From contig CALAWF010000198.1 of NCBI GenBank assembly GCA_937894665.1, positions 1-18,119 of the forward strand: a stretch of DNA of 18,119 nt. Direction: 5' to 3'. Below the pieces are notes generated by a model, which searched no databases, was not told where the DNA came from, and worked only from the letters and a program-made list of their open reading frames with translations. The translations under genes and the position numbers were made by a program. The DNA comes from an uncultured bacterium (GTDB lineage: Bacteria; Cyanobacteriota; Vampirovibrionia; Gastranaerophilales; Gastranaerophilaceae). Positions 6,985 to 14,059 of this stretch are shown piece by piece (the stretch's first letter is position 1; every line of letters starts with the position of its first letter).

Positions 6985-7338
6985 TTAAAGTAAATTCTTT
7001 TTAAGAGTTGCTAAACTCGTATTTATGGCATTCATGCTATTTTCATAAAATATAAGCTCAGCATCAGTCGCTTGAGCAATTCGAGAAATCAAATTATCTT
7101 TAGTAGGATTATTTGTTAAATCCATATTAAAGCCAAACTCTCTTAAATCAATATTCAAAACACTTACAATTTGAAAAAATGATTTTAACGACGGAGTGTA
7201 GCAGCCACTTTCAATACGGGAAATATGTTGATCGCTCAAATCAACTTTTTCCGCAAGTTCAGCTTGCGTCAGATTAAGTTTTTTGCGGTGCATTTTTATT
7301 GTCTTTGCCAAATATGCCTTGTCATCAAACTTCATCAT
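6985..7338 (-). CDS. XRE/Cro-CI-family transcriptional regulator
   Basis: The start is the first ATG of ATGATG at 7338, with GGAG 8 nt upstream; the upstream reading to 7374 lacks a ribosome-binding site. The 117-residue protein carries a helix-turn-helix at about 12-66: LNLTQAELAEKVDLSDQHIS is the classic XRE pair of helices, followed by RIESGCYTPS. The C-terminal part (about 70-117) is helical, with no recognised ligand or protease domain. The gene is divergent from a glycan operon. The shared space contains a perfect 13-bp inverted repeat covering candidate -35 boxes of both directions, so autoregulation together with control of the operon is likely. This is inference from layout. Confidence 0.88.
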   Translation of the reverse strand: MMKFDDKAYLAKTIKMHRKKLNLTQAELAEKVDLSDQHISRIESGCYTPSLKSFFQIVSVLNIDLREFGFNMDLTNNPTKDNLISRIAQATDAELIFYENSMNAINTSLATLKKNLL

Positions 7339-7417
7339 AATAACATCTCCAATACTAAAATATGATGTCAGCAAACATTTTTTAATATTGCAAGCATATA
7401 TTTTAATTGATTATATG

Positions 7418-7459
7418 ATGTAAACATATAAATAATTCTTAATAAATATATGTTTACAT
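7418..7459. promoter_or_regulatory. Operator-like 13-bp inverted repeat between xre and glycan operon
   Basis: ATGTAAACATATA (7418-7430) is mirrored exactly by TATATGTTTACAT (7447-7459), with a 16-bp spacer. Each arm contains its own small dyad: ATGT-AA-ACAT at 7418-7427 and TATATGT-TT-ACATATA at 7447-7462. TTTACA, 5/6 of a -35 box, faces outward in each arm: plus strand at 7453-7458, minus strand at 7420-7425. A related ATGATGT...AAACAT lies at 7362-7378. This looks like a dimer-pair site for the XRE protein. Confidence 0.65.
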
Positions 7460-7519
7460 ATAAATTAATGGTAATATTGTATGCAAGCACATAGTAATAG
7501 ATATTTGATGAGAAAAATT

Positions 7520-8248
7520 ATGATTGATAAAAATATTATTTGTATGAAATGGGGTACTAAATTTGGAGCTTCATACGTAAACAGACTATACGATATGGTC
7601 GAAAGAAATACAACGATTCCACATAGATTTGTTTGTTTCACCGATGATGCAGAAGGATTAAACCCCAATATAGAAACACGTCCACTTCCATTTTTAGATG
7701 ATGAAGGATTACCGGAAAAAGCATGGAAAAAACTCGGACTTTTCACTGATAAATTAGCAGATTTAGAAGGGGAAGCACTATTTTTAGATTTAGACATTGT
7801 TATTTTACACAATATTGATGAATTTTTAACTGCGACAGGTGATTTCAGAATTATAAAAGATTGGGATTTTCCCAATGATATTATCGGAAATTCATCCGTT
7901 TTTAAATTCAAAGTAAACAAACATTCCGATATTATTGAAAATTTTTATAAAGAAGGAAAAGACATCAGAAAACGTTACAAAAATGAACAAGCATTTCTCT
8001 CTCATCAAATGTATGACAAAGGTATTTTGCAATATTGGAATGATGGATGGTGCGTAAGTTTCAAGAGAAATTGTCTTTGGAAATTCCCAATAAACTATTT
8101 TAAAGTCCCTAAAGAACCAAAATCCGCAAAAATTCTTGTATTTCACGGGCGTCCAAACCCGGAACAAGCATACGAAGGATATTGGGGCAAAGGAGGTTTT
8201 AGATACGTGAAACCGACTAAATGGTTAGACAAATATTGGAATAAATAA
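7520..8248 (+). CDS. Glycosyltransferase-like protein (GT-A fold, DxD motif)
   Basis: The start is placed at ATG 7520 (MIDKNIICMKWGTKFGASYV), because the family normally begins close to this segment. In-frame ATGs at 7481 and 7508 add residues that look like noncoding DNA, and none of the three has a strong ribosome-binding site. The 242 residues include RFVCFTDDAEGL (about 36-47), then LFLDLDIVI with the DxD at Asp90-Asp92 expected to bind the metal-nucleotide sugar. VFHGRPNP near the C-terminus supplies a His typical of such transferases. The donor and acceptor cannot be told. It opens a five-gene plus-strand cluster with two GT9 enzymes and an acyltransferase, so it probably helps build a lipopolysaccharide or other surface glycan. 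No signal peptide; cytoplasmic. Confidence 0.8.
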   Translation: MIDKNIICMKWGTKFGASYVNRLYDMVERNTTIPHRFVCFTDDAEGLNPNIETRPLPFLDDEGLPEKAWKKLGLFTDKLADLEGEALFLDLDIVILHNIDEFLTATGDFRIIKDWDFPNDIIGNSSVFKFKVNKHSDIIENFYKEGKDIRKRYKNEQAFLSHQMYDKGILQYWNDGWCVSFKRNCLWKFPINYFKVPKEPKSAKILVFHGRPNPEQAYEGYWGKGGFRYVKPTKWLDKYWNK

Positions 8249-8252
8249 TCTT

Positions 8253-8351
8253 ATGAAAAAAATTAGAGAAATTATAGTTTTATCACTTGGAGTCATTGTT
8301 TTTGGATTTTGGTTATTCACTGAAAGTTTTCACCAGGAAAAGAGAAAATGA
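8253..8351 (+). CDS. 32-residue single-span membrane peptide
   Basis: ATG 8253 opens a 33-codon reading frame only 4 nt after the preceding stop. Its TGA overlaps the ATG of the GT9 gene (ATGA at 8348-8351), a layout typical of translational coupling. The peptide begins MKKIREIIVLSLGVIVFGFW, a basic start and one hydrophobic segment (about 7-22), followed by a charged tail ending HQEKRK. No clear Shine-Dalgarno is present, consistent with coupling. No family was recognised. It could be a small membrane partner of the glycosyltransferases, or a chance frame kept by the overlap. Confidence 0.55.
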   Translation: MKKIREIIVLSLGVIVFGFWLFTESFHQEKRK

Positions 8352-9346
8352 CCAACCCAAACTACAAAAAAATTTTAATCATACGAATTGGAGCAATAGG
8401 AGATGTAGTACATACATCTATGGCTTATCATGCAATTAAAGAAGCCAATCCCGATACAGAAATTCATTATCTAACAACCATAGATAAACGATTACTCGAA
8501 AACGATTCTGCAATTTCAAAAGTATGGAATATAAATTACAAATTTAAACCGTTTTCAAAAGGAACTTTTGAATTTGCAAAACTATTAAAAAATGAAAACT
8601 TTGATGCAGTGATAAACCTTCAACCGTCTTTTAAAACAAGATTTCTTTGTTTTTTAGCAGGGATAAAAAAACAATATACCTATAAAAAGAATAATAAAAT
8701 CCATGCAGTGAGCAATTATTGGCAAACTGCTAAAGAAGCATTTCCCAATATAAAAATTTATCCAAAACTTAATATCACACTTGCTGAAAATGTTTGTGAA
8801 CAGATGAAAAAGAAAGTTGAAAATTACCCACACCCACTGATAATTTTTAATGCTGGAAATATTTTTGCAAAACGACAAGGAAGAACTTATCCAATAGAAA
8901 AATGGATTGAATTAGGAAATAAAATTCAACAAAAATACAATGGCACAATAATTATCACCGGAGTTAAGGAAGATGAAAATATGCTCAAAGCTCTTGAAAG
9001 CATTCCAAATTCCATTTCATTTGTAGATAAATTAACGCTAGAAGAAAACTCCGCTCTAATAAAAAATTGCGATTTACTAATCTCAGGCGATAGTGGACCT
9101 TTGCATATTGCAAATGCACTTGGCAGAAAAACCATCGGTTTATTTGGTTCAATGCCGACAAAAAGGACAGGAACATATAGCAATGGAGAAATAATTATTT
9201 CAAAGAAAAAATGTGTACCATGCAATAAAAGGAGATGTAAATACTTACGATTTTCTAATGATTTATATGCTCCATGTATGAAAATGATTACAACAGATGA
9301 AATCATGGAAAGAATATCTCTACAATTAGCTCAAGGGGAGAAGTAA
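8348..9346 (+). CDS. GT9-family glycosyltransferase (ADP-heptose:LPS heptosyltransferase type)
   Basis: The 332-residue protein starts at ATG 8348, overlapping the small membrane peptide by ATGA. Its N-terminus ILIIRIGAIGDVVHTS is the GT9 signature loop. GDSGPLHIANALG (about 246-258) matches the donor-binding motif of WaaC/WaaF enzymes. Near the C-terminus, CVPCNKRRCKY followed by PCM is the Cys pattern seen in heptosyltransferase II-like proteins. GT9 enzymes work at the cytoplasmic face of the inner membrane, adding heptose (or a similar sugar) to the lipopolysaccharide inner core. The exact sugar and position are not known. It is followed after 2 nt by a second GT9 gene. Confidence 0.9.
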   Translation: MTNPNYKKILIIRIGAIGDVVHTSMAYHAIKEANPDTEIHYLTTIDKRLLENDSAISKVWNINYKFKPFSKGTFEFAKLLKNENFDAVINLQPSFKTRFLCFLAGIKKQYTYKKNNKIHAVSNYWQTAKEAFPNIKIYPKLNITLAENVCEQMKKKVENYPHPLIIFNAGNIFAKRQGRTYPIEKWIELGNKIQQKYNGTIIITGVKEDENMLKALESIPNSISFVDKLTLEENSALIKNCDLLISGDSGPLHIANALGRKTIGLFGSMPTKRTGTYSNGEIIISKKKCVPCNKRRCKYLRFSNDLYAPCMKMITTDEIMERISLQLAQGEK

Positions 9347-9348
9347 TC

Positions 9349-10272
9349 GTGAAAAAAGAGAAAATCTTTTTAGTTTTTAATACTGCATGTTTTGGAGATG
9401 TTTTGTTATGCAATACTTTATGCCAAAACATAAAACTCAATTATCCAAATTCAAAAATAATCTTCATTTGCGATAAACCATACTATGAAGCCGCAAAATT
9501 TCAAAAAGATATTGATGATGTCATTATCTATGACAAAAAAGGAAACAACAAAGGTCTGTTAGGATTTTTTGATTTTATTGCAAATTTTCCGTACAAAAAT
9601 CCATACTGCTCATTTATTACTTATTTAAACTACAGAAACATCCTAATTGCAAAATTCCTTAAATCAAAACATATAATTTCAGAAAACAAAAAGGATAAAT
9701 ACTTACCGGTATCTCTTCAACACGCAAAGCTATTAGAACAACTTACACGAGAAAAAGTCCTTGATTTACCAATTAAATATAACATTGAGCAAACACTACC
9801 AAGCAGATTAGCTTCAAGATTTACGAATGATAAAAAATATATTGCACTTTGTACTACAAGCAAAGATGAAACAAAAGATATGCCGATTTCTACAGCTCTA
9901 GATTTGATAAACAAAATTCACAAAGAAAATTACGAGGTAGTCTTTGTTGGAGCGGGGAATAAGGCTAAAAATTACAGTGAAGAACTCAAAAACAATAACT
10001 GCAAATTCATAGAGCTCATAAATCAAACATCAATTTCAGAACTTGGGAGAGTTTCGAAAAACTGTGAAGCACTAATTAGCGTTGATACAGGAACAATGCA
10101 CCTCGGTTGTGCAGTAGAAATTCCTGTTTGTGCAGTCTTTTACAAACCTAAGATGACCAATAAATGGGCTCCACGAAAAGAATTGTACAACTCAACCATA
10201 ATTCAAGAAAACCAAACAGCAGAGAATATTTTGAAAAATACTAAACTTCTAATGGAGAATAATAATGTTTAA
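9349..10272 (+). CDS. Second GT9-family glycosyltransferase
   Basis: The 307-residue protein starts at GTG 9349 with GGGGAG 8 nt upstream, inside the end of the previous gene. It begins FLVFNTACFGDVLLCNTLCQ, the GT9 loop with an unusual Ala-Cys-Phe before GDV. SVDTGTMHLGCA (about 244-255) is the donor-binding motif. It is clearly divergent from its neighbour (shorter, without the C-terminal Cys cluster), so the two probably add different residues rather than being a recent duplication. It overlaps the following acyltransferase gene by 8 nt, which supports one transcript from 7520 to 10885. Confidence 0.87.
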   Translation: MKKEKIFLVFNTACFGDVLLCNTLCQNIKLNYPNSKIIFICDKPYYEAAKFQKDIDDVIIYDKKGNNKGLLGFFDFIANFPYKNPYCSFITYLNYRNILIAKFLKSKHIISENKKDKYLPVSLQHAKLLEQLTREKVLDLPIKYNIEQTLPSRLASRFTNDKKYIALCTTSKDETKDMPISTALDLINKIHKENYEVVFVGAGNKAKNYSEELKNNNCKFIELINQTSISELGRVSKNCEALISVDTGTMHLGCAVEIPVCAVFYKPKMTNKWAPRKELYNSTIIQENQTAENILKNTKLLMENNNV

Positions 10273-10885
10273 ATTTCTACAAAATAAAATTTATAAAATA
10301 GATAAAAATGGAAATAAAAAGCGAGTATTTTTTATTCGTGGTATTCATTTTAGTTTTAAGGGGAAAAATTCTATTGTTGAAATCCATGAACCAATTGCTA
10401 AATTTGACCGTTGTCGAATTGTTTGCGGGGATAATTGTTTTGTTTCTATTGGTTCTTCTCCATACAGAATTAAAAAGCTGAGAGTATTAGCAAATGGGGA
10501 TAATTCATCTGTTAAAATCGGGAAAAATTTTTCATTAAAAAATTCTTGTGAAATTATAACAAGACCGGAAAAAAATTTAAGTTTGAAAATCGGAGATGAT
10601 TGTCAATTTGGTTCTAAAATTATAATTAGAGCAACTGATGGGCATAAAATTATAAGCCTAGAAGATGAAACTGTATTAAATAAAGGTAAAGATGTCGTTA
10701 TTGGAAATCATTGTTGGGTTGCTAGTGACGTTAGAATATTGAAAGGGAGCATAATTGCTCCTAATTCTGTTATTGGAATGTCTAGTGTTGTTGCGGGGAA
10801 ATGTGATACTCCAAATTCTGTATATGCAGGAAATCCTGCGAAATTAAAGAAAACAAATATAACTTGGGATAGAGAATGCCCATAA
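10265..10885 (+). CDS. Left-handed beta-helix (hexapeptide-repeat) acyltransferase
   Basis: The 206-residue protein starts at ATG 10265 inside the end of the GT9 gene. From about 40 to 190 it has hexapeptide repeats of the form [IVL]-G-x-x-x-x (VSIGSS, VKIGKN, LKIGDD, VVIGNHCWVASDVRIL). It closes with SVYAGNPAKLKK, as in the CysE/LacA/NodL O-acetyltransferases. IRATDGHKI supplies the likely catalytic His. Such enzymes move an acetyl (or similar) group from acetyl-CoA to a sugar hydroxyl, fitting decoration of the glycan built by the preceding enzymes. By eye it uses more T-ending codons (GTT, ATT, TCT, GGT) and GGG than the adjacent GT9 genes, which may mark separate acquisition. Confidence 0.88.
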   Translation: MFKFLQNKIYKIDKNGNKKRVFFIRGIHFSFKGKNSIVEIHEPIAKFDRCRIVCGDNCFVSIGSSPYRIKKLRVLANGDNSSVKIGKNFSLKNSCEIITRPEKNLSLKIGDDCQFGSKIIIRATDGHKIISLEDETVLNKGKDVVIGNHCWVASDVRILKGSIIAPNSVIGMSSVVAGKCDTPNSVYAGNPAKLKKTNITWDRECP

Positions 10886-10904
10886 AATTTTCAAAATTTA
10901 GCTC

Positions 10905-10928
10905 AAAAAAAAGACCTCGTTAGAGGTC
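10905..10928 (-). terminator. Minus-strand-oriented terminator hairpin without a matching minus-strand gene
   Basis: GACCTC (10913-10918) and GAGGTC (10923-10928) form a perfect 6-bp GC-rich stem with a 4-nt loop. The T-tract (eight bases, 10905-10912) follows on the minus strand. On the plus strand the stem is followed by AAGGTTGG before any T-run. It lies 20 nt past the end of the glycan operon and may serve that operon, but by form it fits a transcript coming from the right. The 225-base gap 10886-11110 otherwise holds no gene that I can support. Confidence 0.6.
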
Positions 10929-11118
10929 AAGGTTGGTTATTTTTTGGTTATGTTATAGTATTATGTCAGTTTAAAACTGTATATAGGTTATTATGTGTTT
11001 TTTAATTTATTCGGTTTACATTTGATTTAATTATCCTCAAGATTTATATTTGCGTTTTTTCTTTTATATATTTACAAATCTTAATACTTTCCCAAGTTTT
11101 TAATACTATCATGTTTGT

Positions 11119-11547
11119 ATGTTTGAAAAGTTAAAAAAGTTTTTCTATTATAGAATCTTGCACAAAAACTACTGGCGTACAGGCAAATGCAAGGGTTGCG
11201 GACAATGTTGCACCCACATTTACGTCAAACATTTCAAACATGTTCTTCAAGACGAAAATGAATTCAAACGACTTCAATTTTTGCATAAATTTTATTCAGA
11301 TTTGGAAATAATCGGGAAAGATGAATTAGGACTTATTTTTGAGTGCAAAAATTTAGATAAAGAAACTAAAAGGTGTAAAAATCATTTCTTCCGCCCCGGA
11401 ATTTGCAGACGCTATCCGCAAGAAGAGTTATTTGCAATGGGAGGAACACTTTCAGAAACTTGTGGCTATAAAATGGAACCAATTGTGCCATTCAAAGATG
11501 TTTTGAGCGAAGTTAATAAAAAATCCAAAAAGAAAAATAAAAATTAG
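11119..11547 (+). CDS. YkgJ-family cysteine-cluster protein
   Basis: The 142-residue protein has the family pattern CxxCxxCC at Cys24, Cys27, Cys30 and Cys31 (CKGCGQCC). It then has Cys76, Cys86 and Cys96 within RPGICRRYP, and Cys115. This arrangement is that of the YkgJ (putative zinc- or iron-binding) family, whose biochemical role is poorly defined. The start at 11119 is uncertain: no Shine-Dalgarno is visible, and an out-of-frame ATG lies at 11111. TAATACT at 11101-11107 would fit a -10 box for a transcript with almost no leader. The C-terminus is Lys-rich. The next gene follows after about 75 nt. Confidence 0.85.
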   Translation: MFEKLKKFFYYRILHKNYWRTGKCKGCGQCCTHIYVKHFKHVLQDENEFKRLQFLHKFYSDLEIIGKDELGLIFECKNLDKETKRCKNHFFRPGICRRYPQEELFAMGGTLSETCGYKMEPIVPFKDVLSEVNKKSKKKNKN

Positions 11548-11621
11548 ACTTTCCTCCAATGTAATTTTCTTTTTAATCTTCCATACTTAGACATATGGAT
11601 AAAAAAGGAGATTATATAATA

Positions 11622-11966
11622 ATGAAAAAGATTTTAATAATAGCACTACTTTTAGGTGTTTTTACAGGGTTAGAAGCGATTTGTGCCTGCCCATTGAGTA
11701 ATATTATTTCAGGACAAAAAAGTTGCAGCATTACCCAACAGCAAAACCAAACAATAGAAGATAAATTACTTCCGAATAAACTTAACCAGATGGTAAGCCC
11801 GACACAAAGCACTTCCCAAGAATTTCGCAAACCACCACACTCCATGCCGGAAACAATTAACACTGACAAAGCCGAAAATCCGGAAGCGGAAGAAGGAAAT
11901 ACCCCTTACAATGCAGCTTGTCAATTCGGTTTATGCCTCCCAGGAGAAAATAACGGAAGGAAATAA
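11622..11966 (+). CDS. Small secreted cysteine-containing protein, unknown family
   Basis: ATG 11622 is chosen because the protein then opens with a signal peptide (MKKILIIALLLGVFTGLEA). AAAAAAGGAG lies 11 nt upstream, a somewhat long spacing. The longer reading from 11595 places charged residues ahead of it. Of 114 residues the mature part begins ICACPLSNI, so cleavage after LEA or acylation of a Cys are both possible, although no good lipobox is present. A Gln/Ser/Pro-rich, probably disordered middle follows, then NAACQFGLCLPGENN at the end. Cysteines at both ends could form disulfides. No family was recognised. The stop abuts the stop of the convergent bioB, with no intervening terminator. 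Confidence 0.65.
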   Translation: MKKILIIALLLGVFTGLEAICACPLSNIISGQKSCSITQQQNQTIEDKLLPNKLNQMVSPTQSTSQEFRKPPHSMPETINTDKAENPEAEEGNTPYNAACQFGLCLPGENNGRK

Positions 11967-12902
11967 TTATAAGATATTTTTGCCTAATTTGTTAGCTGTT
12001 TCAAGATCCTCGTGCGGTTCTCTTCCTACAGTTGTCAAATAATTACCTACCAAAATACCTTCTACGCATGTTTTAAGAGCTAATTCCTGATTTTCTTGAG
12101 ATAATCTCATTCGCCCTCCGCAAAAACGAACAACCGCTTTAGGATTAGCAATCTTGAAAATCGCCATAGTTCTTAAAACATTTTCTTCATCAATTTTGTC
12201 ATGATAATTTTCAAATGGAGTTTCCGGAATTGGCATCAAAATATTTATTGGAATAGAATCAGGTTCAATTTCTGCAAGCTCCATTGCCATTTCTACACGT
12301 TGCTCAACTGATTCACCCATCCCTAAAATTACACCACAGCATAATTCCATTCCATATTTCTTAACGAGTTTGCAAGTATTCAATCTATCATCCCAAGAAT
12401 GGGTTGTGCAAACCTCAGGATAATATGAACGACAAGTGTTTATATTGTGGTGAAATCTTTTTAGACCTGCATCGGCTAATTGTTTTGCTTGTTCTTCGTT
12501 TAAAATTCCAATAGAAGCACAAGAACCCAAACCACCAACTTCGTTGATTGCTTTAATCATATCAAGTTCTATTTGAAAATCTCTTCCCTCATCAGGAGTT
12601 TTGCCACTCGTTACAATCGCAAATCGAGAAGCTTTATTTTCTTTAGATTCTTTTGCAGCTTTTATAACCTCTTGAATATCAACAAGAGGATAAGACTCAA
12701 TATTTGTACAATAATGAGAACTTTGAGCACAGTATTTGCAGTTTTGAGAACATTTACCATTTCTTGCATTGATTAGGGAACAGAACTCAATATTGGCAGA
12801 CATATATTTAGAAGATTCAGCAAGCAAATCTTCTAACGGCAAATTGTATAACTTTAATAACTCTTCTTTTGTATAAACTTTTTTATCAATTGTTCTATCC
12901 AT
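11967..12902 (-). CDS. bioB: Biotin synthase (radical SAM)
   Basis: BioB inserts sulfur into dethiobiotin, the last step of biotin synthesis. ATG 12902 with GAGG 6 nt upstream gives 311 residues; the TTG four codons earlier is disfavoured. Cys51, Cys55 and Cys58 (CSQNCKYC) bind the [4Fe-4S] cluster and SAM. HHNINTCRSYYPEVC carries a Cys ligand of the [2Fe-2S] cluster. FCGGRMRLS near residue 260 supplies the conserved Arg. All hallmarks are intact and the length is normal. No other bio gene is present in the window. It has its own promoter at 12932-12960. Confidence 0.97.
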   Translation of the reverse strand: MDRTIDKKVYTKEELLKLYNLPLEDLLAESSKYMSANIEFCSLINARNGKCSQNCKYCAQSSHYCTNIESYPLVDIQEVIKAAKESKENKASRFAIVTSGKTPDEGRDFQIELDMIKAINEVGGLGSCASIGILNEEQAKQLADAGLKRFHHNINTCRSYYPEVCTTHSWDDRLNTCKLVKKYGMELCCGVILGMGESVEQRVEMAMELAEIEPDSIPINILMPIPETPFENYHDKIDEENVLRTMAIFKIANPKAVVRFCGGRMRLSQENQELALKTCVEGILVGNYLTTVGREPHEDLETANKLGKNIL

Positions 12903-12931
12903 CTCACACCTCAAAAACTGTATCTTTTCAA

Positions 12932-12960
12932 ATACTATGGCAGAAACGGACAGTTGTCAA
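12932..12960 (-). promoter_or_regulatory. Sigma-70-type promoter of bioB
   Basis: Minus strand TTGACA (12955-12960) is a perfect -35. TAGTAT (12932-12937) lies 17 bp downstream as the -10 (4/6). The start codon is 30 nt past the -10. A short dyad GACA-GT-TGTC (12949-12958) overlaps the -35; it does not resemble the known BirA operator. Confidence 0.65.
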
Positions 12961-12972
12961 TTAAGAGCTATA

Positions 12973-13992
12973 TTAACCACCGAAATAGTTTATCAAACCA
13001 TCATGCAATTTTTCATTTTTGCAAAGTTTTTTCAATTTAGAAATTGCACGAGTTTCAATTTGTCTGATACGTTCTCTTGAAACCCCGTATTGAGAACCGA
13101 TTTCATCCAATGTTTTTTTCATTCCGTTATTATCCAAACCGTAACGCAAAATCAAAACATCTCGTTCTTTTTGGCTCAATTGGTTTAAAATTTTTCTGGT
13201 ATCTTCAAGTAAATTTTCTTGAGAAACCTTTCCATCCGGTGTAATGGTTGAATTATCAACAATAAAATCTGCAATTTTTGAAGAATCATCATCAGAAGTA
13301 GCCGGAGTATCCATACTTACCGTAGATTGAGCAGACTTGATAATTGAAGTTAATTTTGCAACAGGTAACCCCAATCTATATGCAATTTCTTGCTTTGTCG
13401 GAGTTCTGCCAAGTTCTGTTGTCAATTCCAAAGTCGTACGACGGATTTTACTAATAGAATCTATCATATGGATTGGTAATCTGATAATTCTTGCTTTATC
13501 AGCAATTGCACGGGTTATTGATTGTTGAATCCACCAAGTGGCATAAGTTGAAAATTTGTAACCTTTTTTGTAATCAAATCTACCGGCAGCTTTAATCAAA
13601 CCAACATTACCTTCTTGAATTAAATCCAAGAAAGACAAACCTCTTCCGATATATTTTTTGGCAATACTTACAACAAGACGAAGGTTAGCATTAACCAAAA
13701 CATCTTTTGAAAACGCATCGTGATCTTCTTGAATTTTTTTAGCTAAATCAAGTTCTTCTTCTGCTGATAAAAGCGGAATTTTACCAATCTGACGCAAATA
13801 TATTTTTACACTATCATCGGAATTTACAGATAACAAACTCTCTTGAACTTTTGGATCTTCAACAGATTTCAAGACGTCTTCGCCGTCTTCTGCTTCTTCA
13901 TCAGATTCCAATTCTTGCAACTTTTTAAAATCTATATTTTCATCTGAAATCTCATCCGTAAGGATTCCTAATCGTTCAAATTCTTTTACCAC
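12973..13992 (-). CDS. rpoD: RpoD-like primary (sigma-70) sigma factor
   Basis: The start is GTG 13992 with GGAG 7 nt upstream; 339 residues. After a short acidic N-terminus (about 1-58, no full region 1.1), region 1.2 reads DSVKIYLRQIGKIPLLSAEE. Region 2 holds NLRLVVSIAKKYIGRGLSF and FSTYATWWIQQSITRAIADK. The stretch RLPIHM starts region 3. Region 4.2 is TLDEIGSQYGVSRERIRQIE. The conserved segments are those of primary sigma factors; a group 2 relative cannot be excluded, because the N-terminus is short and no dnaG lies beside it. It would read the TTGACA/TATAAT promoters seen elsewhere in the window. The 67-nt gap to rlmB shows no terminator. Confidence 0.88.
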   Translation of the reverse strand: MVKEFERLGILTDEISDENIDFKKLQELESDEEAEDGEDVLKSVEDPKVQESLLSVNSDDSVKIYLRQIGKIPLLSAEEELDLAKKIQEDHDAFSKDVLVNANLRLVVSIAKKYIGRGLSFLDLIQEGNVGLIKAAGRFDYKKGYKFSTYATWWIQQSITRAIADKARIIRLPIHMIDSISKIRRTTLELTTELGRTPTKQEIAYRLGLPVAKLTSIIKSAQSTVSMDTPATSDDDSSKIADFIVDNSTITPDGKVSQENLLEDTRKILNQLSQKERDVLILRYGLDNNGMKKTLDEIGSQYGVSRERIRQIETRAISKLKKLCKNEKLHDGLINYFGG

Positions 13993-14059
13993 TATATTGC
14001 TCCAATCTTACTCTCAAGATGATATAACGAATTTAGCAATTTGAGGTCATCTAATTGAA

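Noticed and set aside
7465..7920. 151-residue open frame on the minus strand opposite the glycosyltransferase gene
   Set aside because: Shadow of a clear coding frame with DxD and family segments; the opposite frame has no supporting motif or ribosome-binding site.
8348..10272. The two adjacent GT9 genes as a recent tandem duplication
   Set aside because: Their sequences differ widely outside the family motifs, and only the first has the C-terminal Cys cluster, so they are old paralogues with probably distinct roles.
11044..11112. 22-residue reading frame on the minus strand in the gap before the YkgJ-like gene
   Set aside because: No ribosome-binding site, no hydrophobic or recognisable pattern, and length expected by chance in AT-rich DNA.
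12949..12958. Dyad GACAGTTGTC at the bioB promoter as a biotin-repressor operator
   Set aside because: Too short and unlike the known BirA operator; it is largely explained by the TTGACA -35 box.
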